DNA from: CAYXDR01 sp046498185
GTDB taxonomy: Bacteria; Desulfobacterota; DSM-4660; Desulfatiglandales; Desulfatiglandaceae
Reading direction: 5' to 3'
NCBI GenBank assembly: GCA_046498185.1
Contig: JAWOBE010000131.1
Coordinates: forward strand, 1 to 37,221
DNA length: 37,221 bases
In this document: piece after piece, positions 32,681 through 37,221 of the stretch
Layout of the letters: the number at the start of each line of letters is the position of its first letter
Position numbering within the stretch: position 1 is the stretch's first letter
Made by a program: the position numbers and the translations under genes
Notes under the pieces: generated by a model
Database searches by the model: none
What the model was told of the DNA's origin: nothing
The model's input: only the letters and a program-made list of their open reading frames with translations

Positions 32681-33031
32681 ATGTCGGATTTTTTGTTTGT
32701 ATTGAGCAAGGATGACAACGAAAATGCAACCAGGTGTTTTCAATTCGCGAAAATTGCTCATTCAAAAGGTCATGCCGTCAATATTTTCATGATAGACGGC
32801 GGGGTAATGTGGGCTGACAAGGAAAGGGATCTCACGCAGGAAACCGTCACAGGCGACTGCCCGAATGATTACTTTCCGTACCTGGTGGAAAACCAGGTCC
32901 CGGTGGGGGTGTGAATTCCTTGTGCAAAGAATCGTCAGGTTGACGAGTCGAAATTTTTCTCAAATATGAAACTGGACGGCGCCCCCGCTTTAATTGATCT
33001 GGCTGCAGAAAGCAGGGTTTTTAATTTTTGA
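32681..33031 (+). CDS. DsrE-like selenoprotein (in-frame TGA read as selenocysteine)
   Basis: A DsrE/DsrF-like sulfur-relay family protein. The frame runs from ATG 32681 (AGGAG upstream) through MSDFLFVLSKDDNENATRCF and KGHAVNIFMIDGG. At codon 78, TGA (32912-32914) follows VENQVPVGV, and the frame then continues IPCAKNRQVDESKFF ... GAPALIDLAAESRVFNF to TGA 33029. The total is 116 aa, the normal family length. Homologues have Cys at that point in a C-x-x-C-A motif, so the site is U-x-x-C with Sec78 and Cys81. A SECIS-like hairpin follows the TGA. DsrE-like proteins are, from memory, among reported bacterial selenoprotein families. The role is probably thiol/persulfide redox chemistry; the partner is unknown. 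The 77-aa form would be a truncation. Confidence 0.87.
32929..32949 (+). promoter_or_regulatory. SECIS-like hairpin downstream of the TGA codon
   Basis: TCGTCA (32932-32937), a GGT loop (32938-32940) and TGACGA (32941-32946) form a perfect 6-bp stem. GA/TC pairing extends it across one mismatch. The loop lies 23 bases after the TGA, within the range of bacterial SECIS elements, and it offers the apical G bases that SelB usually recognises. It is inside the coding region, as in bacteria. Confidence 0.7.
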
Positions 33032-33043
33032 GGTTTGATTTCT

Positions 33044-34777
33044 GTGACGGTATCACCAAAAATTATTCAAAGTAACTTGGAATATCTCAAAAAACTATTC
33101 ATTATGCCGAATTCTCCTGATAAATTTATCGAATTCGGAAATGAACTGCTCAGTATGATCCATGATTTTTTTCAGGAAAAAGGAGGTATTCACAGTACCA
33201 TTTCTCTTCCTGAGTTGAGCGGGATTTTCAACCGGACGTCGATGCCTGAGGAGCCGCAGCTCATAAAGGATGTTGTCGCTCGAATCAAGACGGAGATCGT
33301 CGATCATTCGGTCAAGGTCGGCAGCCCATATTATATCGGTCATATGACAAGCGCCGTTCCTTATTTTATGATCCTGCTCGAGATGATCATCGCGGCGTTG
33401 AATCAGAACCAGGTGAAAATTGAGACCGCCAAGGCCTCCAGTTTTGTGGAGCGAGAACTGGTTGCCTGGCTCCACAGGCTGGTTTTTGATAAGCCTGAAG
33501 ACTTCTACCGCAAATTTATTCAGAATCCGGCATTCGCCCTGGGGAACGTGACTTCCGACGGAACCCTTGCAAATTTCACTGCATTACTTGTGGCCAGGGA
33601 GAAAGCCTTTCCAGCCGCAGACGGTTTTCAGGGCATAAGGGCCGAAGGAATCGCATCTGCATTGGAGCACTACGGCTATGCCCGCGCCGTAGTAATAATG
33701 TCCAGCCGTGCTCATTACTCCTTGAAAAAAGCTGCTGGTTTGCTGGGGATAGGGGAGAAGAACATCGTGACTGTTCCGGTGGATGCTTCAAATCGTATCA
33801 ATACCGTCAGCCTGCGGCGGGTGATGAAGCGGTTTGCAGGCGCTAACGGCCCGGAAAGGGTGAAGGTGGTGAGTGTCGTTGGTATTGCAGGAAACACCGA
33901 GACCGGCAATATAGATGATCTTTCAACAATAAGTGAACTTTGCAGGGAGGCGGGGGTGCATTTCCACGTGGATGCCTGCTGGGGAGGCCCCGCATTGCTT
34001 GTGGATGATTACCGTAAATTGTTTGACGGTATAAAGTCGGCGGATTCGGTGACGATCGACGCCCATAAGCTGTTGTATTGCCCCATGTCGATGGGGGTGG
34101 CCCTGTTCCGCAGCGAGAAGGATCTTTCGGTGATAAAACATACAAGCCGTTATATTATCCGTAAGAAATCGGTGGACATCGGACGCTTCACGGTGGAAGG
34201 ATCGAGGCCGTTTTCTGCACTCAAGCCGTGGGCTGCGATCAAGATTATCGGAAGAGAGGGTTACTGCCTGTTGTTCAAGCAGGCCGGGCAACACACCAAA
34301 ACGTTTGAAAAACTGCTGGCCGAAAGTGAAAATTTCGAAATGATGAACGAACCGGAATTGTTCATCGTCAATTATCGTTTCATCCCAAAAGATGTTTTGA
34401 AGGATCTGGAAAGATGGACCGCGGCGCTGAAAACCGTCGGCCATGATGAGGCGCGTGAATATTTAAGAAAAATCCGCGGTGTCAACCGCCTGTTGAACAG
34501 TTTCAACATCCGGTTCCACAAAGAGATGAGAGCCGATGATACGACATTCGTCTCCCGGACCACGATTGAATCAACCCGATACAGGCCTCAGGAAATTGTG
34601 GTTTTGCGTGCGGTGCTGATCAATCCGTTGACCACCGATGAAATTCTCGCAGAAATATTGCAGACTCACGAGCGTATCGGCCTGGAGTTGTGGAAAATGT
34701 TCGCGGCCCCTTGCCGGAAGATATCAAAAAACTTGAACTACGATTATTATAAAGGGAAAAGCAAAGTTGAAATCTAA
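33044..34777 (+). CDS. panP: PLP-dependent decarboxylase, PanP-type (putative aspartate 1-decarboxylase)
   Basis: A group II PLP decarboxylase of about 577 aa. SPYYIGHMTSAVPYFMILLE, ALGNVTSDGTLANFTALLVA, VIMSSRAHYSLKKAAGLLGI, FHVDACWGGPALLVDDY and SVTIDAHKLLYCPMSMGVAL (PLP lysine about residue 342) are all visible. The later ...RYIIRKKSVDIGRFTVEGSR matches the PanP subfamily, which supplies beta-alanine for pantothenate in bacteria lacking PanD. A glutamate- or other amino-acid-decarboxylase function is not excluded. GTG 33044 fits GAGG at 33030-33033; a TTG at 33035 is the longer option. It begins a few bases after the selenoprotein stop and overlaps the Nudix gene by 11 bp. Confidence 0.85.
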   Translation: MTVSPKIIQSNLEYLKKLFIMPNSPDKFIEFGNELLSMIHDFFQEKGGIHSTISLPELSGIFNRTSMPEEPQLIKDVVARIKTEIVDHSVKVGSPYYIGHMTSAVPYFMILLEMIIAALNQNQVKIETAKASSFVERELVAWLHRLVFDKPEDFYRKFIQNPAFALGNVTSDGTLANFTALLVAREKAFPAADGFQGIRAEGIASALEHYGYARAVVIMSSRAHYSLKKAAGLLGIGEKNIVTVPVDASNRINTVSLRRVMKRFAGANGPERVKVVSVVGIAGNTETGNIDDLSTISELCREAGVHFHVDACWGGPALLVDDYRKLFDGIKSADSVTIDAHKLLYCPMSMGVALFRSEKDLSVIKHTSRYIIRKKSVDIGRFTVEGSRPFSALKPWAAIKIIGREGYCLLFKQAGQHTKTFEKLLAESENFEMMNEPELFIVNYRFIPKDVLKDLERWTAALKTVGHDEAREYLRKIRGVNRLLNSFNIRFHKEMRADDTTFVSRTTIESTRYRPQEIVVLRAVLINPLTTDEILAEILQTHERIGLELWKMFAAPCRKISKNLNYDYYKGKSKVEI

Positions 34778-35615
34778 AACGAAGCCGGTTTTTGAGCCGT
34801 CGCCTATCCCCTCCAGCGAATGCCACCGCCCTGGCTGGTGGTTTGTCTTTAAGAACGGTAAACTGCTCGCATTCCATCATGCCGCGCCGCTGCCTGTTCC
34901 TTTTGTCTCCGACCCCTGTGACATGGGTCTGGATGCCGGTGAGGGCGTTCAATTTTTAGGGCTCCTGGATGGGTCTCCATGTTACTCGGTCGAGGCGGGA
35001 GAAGGCTTCCCTGTTCCTGAAGGTATGGATTTTGTGGGATTGAGACGCCTTTTCATGGAATATGGAGAGCTTTTTTTTCGGATTGCAGGTATCGGCAGTC
35101 AGCTTCTTACATGGGATCGCACCCATAGGTTTTGTGGCGCATGCGGGGCATTGAACAAAGATAGTACCATTGAAAGGGCGAAGGTATGCCCAAGGTGCGG
35201 TCTTTTGCAGTTTCCCAGAATATCCCCGGCCGTAATCGTCGCCATTGTCAAGGGAGACATGATTCTGCTTGCCCGGGGCGCCAGGTTTCGGAACTCGGGG
35301 ATGTTCAGCGTGCTTGCCGGGTACGTCGAATGCGGCGAAACCCTCGAAGAATGCGTTCAGCGTGAAGTGATGGAGGAAGTCGGTATAGAGGTCGGAAATA
35401 TCGAGTATTTCGCAAGCCAACAGTGGCCCTTTCCGCATTCGTTGATGATTGGTTTCACCGCCGAATACCGGGCCGGGGAGATCACCGAGGACCGGGTCGA
35501 AATCCTGGAAGCTGGCTGGTTTAAGTCTGACAACCTGCCTAAAATCCCCGAAAAGCCCAGCATCGCCCGCCGACTCATTGATTGGTTTGTTGAAAACAGA
35601 GGTTCCGAACGTTGA
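34767..35615 (+). CDS. nudC: NAD(H) diphosphatase (NudC-type Nudix hydrolase)
   Basis: A 282-aa Nudix hydrolase that cleaves NADH to NMNH and AMP, and possibly decaps NAD-capped RNA. A zinc ribbon is formed by Cys123, Cys126, Cys141 and Cys144 (CGACG ... CPRC). The Nudix box (residues about 185-207) reads GYVECGETLEECVQREVMEE. The NudC signature S-Q-P-W-P-F-P-x-S appears as SQQWPFPHS (217-225), with Gln in place of Pro. The gene starts with TTG 34767 inside the last codons of the decarboxylase (11-bp overlap), so the two are translationally coupled. Length is typical. Confidence 0.92.
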   Translation: MKSKTKPVFEPSPIPSSECHRPGWWFVFKNGKLLAFHHAAPLPVPFVSDPCDMGLDAGEGVQFLGLLDGSPCYSVEAGEGFPVPEGMDFVGLRRLFMEYGELFFRIAGIGSQLLTWDRTHRFCGACGALNKDSTIERAKVCPRCGLLQFPRISPAVIVAIVKGDMILLARGARFRNSGMFSVLAGYVECGETLEECVQREVMEEVGIEVGNIEYFASQQWPFPHSLMIGFTAEYRAGEITEDRVEILEAGWFKSDNLPKIPEKPSIARRLIDWFVENRGSER

Positions 35616-35700
35616 CGAATTTGCAAGAATGTGTTGCCTCTTGGGTATTCTTTATCTGTTATTAGTTATCTTTTATTGTTTCGATATTCGAATTTTTAGA

Positions 35701-36055
35701 TCGTTGTCAGCGAAACGGTTGTCGTTGTCGTAATCGTAATCGTTATCCCCTCGGCATCGGTATCCTCTGTTTTTCAGGTAGAGCTTTTTTCCGCCCAGCT
35801 AAGTGCTAACAGCTAAATGCTAAAGGCTTTTGTTTCCGGCTGCGCCGGGGGCTTCGCTGCGGAAGCTTCATATTGAGGTAAGATCGTTGTCAGCGGAGCG
35901 GAAGCGAAGCGGTTGTCGTTGTCGTAATCGTAATCGATACCCTTTCTTGTCTCGGTATCGGCGTCGGTATCGGAATCGGTATCGTCTGTTTTCCGTGCAG
36001 TGCCTTCCGTTTCCGGCTTGCTAATGGCTAACAGCTAATTGCTAAAAGCTGATAT
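35701..36055 (+). repeat. Mosaic repeat block after nudC
   Basis: Two R1 cores (35701-35743 and 35884-35938), hexamer arrays (about 35751-35762 and 35951-35985) and TTTTTCAGGTAGAGC. A GCTAAGTGCTAACAGC array (about 35798-35825), GGCTGCGCCGGGGGCTTCG (35838-35856) and a GCTAATGGCTAACAGC array (about 36019-36050) complete it. The region from 35616 to 36150 shows no credible gene. Confidence 0.85.
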
Positions 36056-36151
36056 GGCTGGTCAAAATGAGCCTATGATTATATAAGCCTTCAAGTAAAG
36101 ATTTTGACGCCGCTATTGGACTTTATTATGAGCCTCAGACCAAAATTAAGC

Positions 36152-36179
36152 TTGACACCCCATCTGAAACACTTATATT
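36152..36179 (+). promoter_or_regulatory. Promoter of the DUF134-DUF5320 operon
   Basis: TTGACA (36152-36157), a 16-base spacer and TATATT (36174-36179), about 30 bases upstream of the DUF134 start. It is among the best sigma-70-type promoters in the window. Confidence 0.65.
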
Positions 36180-36209
36180 AGTTTCAAGAGATCAAAAAAG
36201 GAGGCCGAA

Positions 36210-36557
36210 ATGCCACGACCCCCAAAGCTCAGAAGGGTCAGCGAACGACCGGTGATTGAAGGATTCATCCCTAACCGCCTGCCTCCGTGGGGCAGGCAGG
36301 AAGTTGTTTTGCCTGTTGAGGGCTTTGAAGCGCTCAGATTGAGTGATTTCGAAGGCCTTGATCAGGAGCGGGCGGCGGGTCGTATGGAGGTTTCACGCCA
36401 AACCTATGGTAGAATTTTATCGGCTGCAAGGCATACGGTTGCTGAAGCACTGATTATGGGTAAATTTCTTCGCATAGAAGGCGGCAGTTTTGAGACACCA
36501 TCCACCGGCGTAAGGGGTAGGCATGGACGGCGCTGGGGAAAACACTTTAAAATATAA
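36210..36557 (+). CDS. DUF134 family putative DNA-binding protein
   Basis: A 115-aa protein of the DUF134 family. It begins MPRPPKLRRVSERP; the family signature continues with VEGFEALRLSDFEGLDQERA (about 45-65). A helix-turn-helix, AAGRMEVSRQTYGRILSAAR, resembles a sigma-70 region 4 fold. It is cytosolic and presumably a transcriptional regulator. AAGGAGG lies close to the ATG. DUF5320 follows 12 bp after its stop, a pairing common in anaerobes, often near dinitrogenase iron-molybdenum cofactor-like genes; none is seen here before the window ends. Confidence 0.9.
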   Translation: MPRPPKLRRVSERPVIEGFIPNRLPPWGRQEVVLPVEGFEALRLSDFEGLDQERAAGRMEVSRQTYGRILSAARHTVAEALIMGKFLRIEGGSFETPSTGVRGRHGRRWGKHFKI

Positions 36558-36568
36558 GGAGGGTTGTC

Positions 36569-36922
36569 ATGCCTGGATTTGATGGAACAGGACCTGGTGG
36601 ATATGGTCCCATGACTGGAGGAGGCAGAGGTTATTGTGCACCGGGATACGGTGGTGCGTTTCGAAGAGGTTTTGGCGGCGGTTTCGGCTATGGCCGCGGC
36701 CGCGGTTTCGGTCGTGGTTGGGGCGGGGCCGGTAGAGGTTTTGGATTTGCGGGCGCTCCGCCCGTTTATGGAGCGGCAAACCCCGGATATCAGTGGGGTT
36801 ACGGAACCGCGAACCAAGGTTCCGAGCTTGAGATGCTCAGGTCCGAAGCCGAATCCCTGCGCGGCGCACTGGATGATATAAACCGGCGCATGCAGGAACT
36901 GGAAAAGAATCCAGAAGAATAA
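36569..36922 (+). CDS. DUF5320 family glycine-rich protein
   Basis: A 117-aa protein. The N-terminal MPGFDGTGPGGYGPMTGGGR is the DUF5320 signature. The middle is Gly/Arg/Phe-rich and low in complexity (residues about 25-75, with GFGYGRGRGFGRGWGG). The C-terminus (about 82-115) is a short coiled coil: SELEMLRSEAESLRGALDDI. There is no signal peptide. It follows DUF134 with AAGGAGG and is closed by a terminator. Function is unknown; such proteins commonly sit in DUF134 operons. Confidence 0.88.
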   Translation: MPGFDGTGPGGYGPMTGGGRGYCAPGYGGAFRRGFGGGFGYGRGRGFGRGWGGAGRGFGFAGAPPVYGAANPGYQWGYGTANQGSELEMLRSEAESLRGALDDINRRMQELEKNPEE

Positions 36923-36939
36923 AAACCGAAAACCCATTG

Positions 36940-36972
36940 GGCCCGCCGCAGCAATGCGACGGGCCTTTTTTT
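36940..36972 (+). terminator. Rho-independent terminator of the DUF134-DUF5320 operon
   Basis: Stem GGCCCG / CGGGCC, one C-A mismatch, then CGCA / TGCG around a GCAA tetraloop, directly followed by seven T (36966-36972). It begins 18 bases after the DUF5320 stop. Confidence 0.92.
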
Positions 36973-36995
36973 GGTTTTCAAGAGCGTCGGAATCC

Positions 36996-37221
36996 CCTCC
37001 ACAGCCTTTATTCTTCTTGGTAAAATCGTTGTCGTTGTCAGTGGAGCGCAAGCGAAACGGTTGTCGTTGTCGTAATCGATAATACATCGGCGTCGGGGTC
37101 GGTATCGGCGTCGGAAACCCCCGCCACAGCCTTTATTCCTCTGGAGGTAAGGTCGTTGTCGTTGTCAGCGGAGCGCAAGCGAAGCGGTTGGCGTTGTCGG
37201 AATCGTAATCGATACCCTTTC
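36996..37221 (+). repeat. Mosaic repeat block at the right end of the window
   Basis: CCCTCCACAGCCTTTATTC leads into an R1 core (37026-37080). A TCGGCGTCGGGGTCGGTATC stretch follows, then CCCCCGCCACAGCCTTTATT with an R1 core from 37153. The block runs to the window edge. The order of modules matches 8127-8240 and 10301-10400. Confidence 0.85.

Noticed and set aside
32911..32915. Sequencing error or pseudogene at the DsrE-like TGA
   Set aside because: Frame is preserved on both sides, the rest is intact, the TGA replaces a motif cysteine and a hairpin follows; a random nonsense mutation would not explain these together. Still testable.
1..37221. tRNA, rRNA or prophage genes
   Set aside because: No tRNA-like cloverleaf, rRNA segment, integrase or phage structural gene was recognised on either strand.

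Overview
The window looks like a piece of chromosome from an anaerobic member of the Desulfobacterota (old Deltaproteobacteria). This is inferred from gene content and style: a split P-protein glycine cleavage system, DUF134/DUF5320 genes, a thiolase with a Zn-ribbon/OB partner, a DsrE-like gene with an in-frame UGA, and many mosaic intergenic repeats. No rRNA or other phylogenetic marker is present, so the assignment is tentative.

Layout. (1) 1-4143, minus strand: gcvT-gcvH-gcvPA-gcvPB glycine cleavage operon, with gcvPB cut by the window edge. (2) 4771-5865, minus: an Lrp/AsnC regulator, then a DUF3820 gene and a small S4 RNA-binding gene. (3) 6167-7678, minus: a GT4 glucosyltransferase of the GlgM/actinobacterial GlgA type, followed by an EamA transporter remnant. 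(4) 7680-10560: repeat-rich spacer holding a DUF4143-type ATPase and an orphan VapB-like antitoxin. (5) 10559-22652, plus: a trehalose/alpha-glucan cluster, glgE, treS-mak fusion, glgB, a DUF5752-like gene, treT, otsB and otsA. With the GT4 gene of region 3 it encodes nearly the whole GlgE pathway: trehalose synthesis (OtsAB, TreT), isomerisation to maltose (TreS), phosphorylation (Mak), alternative maltose-1-phosphate synthesis (GlgM), polymerisation (GlgE) and branching (GlgB). (6) 23018-28575: a sodium:solute symporter, a thiolase plus its Zn-ribbon/OB partner, and a divergent acyl-CoA dehydrogenase with an IHF/HU-like protein. (7) 28640-32229, minus: clpB and a hotdog thioesterase. (8) 32681-35615, plus: a DsrE-like gene, a PanP-type decarboxylase and a NudC-type Nudix hydrolase. 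(9) 36210-36922, plus: DUF134 and DUF5320 genes with a clear promoter and terminator.

The most interesting observation is at 32681-33031. The apparent 77-codon DsrE-like gene stops at a TGA exactly where the family has a cysteine. The same frame then continues for 38 conserved-looking codons, and a SECIS-like hairpin follows the TGA at the right distance. I read it as a 116-residue selenoprotein with a U-x-x-C motif that standard gene calling truncates.

The other striking property is the intergenic DNA. At least eleven copies of a repeat core, all in the same orientation, are mixed with TCGGYR hexamer arrays, GCTAAxAGC arrays, GTCAGGA arrays and hairpins. This makes most gaps over 300 bp mosaics of dispersed repeats. 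Other points: a thiolase apparently lacking its nucleophilic cysteine, a terminator directly in front of the symporter ribosome binding site, and a possibly leaderless glgE.
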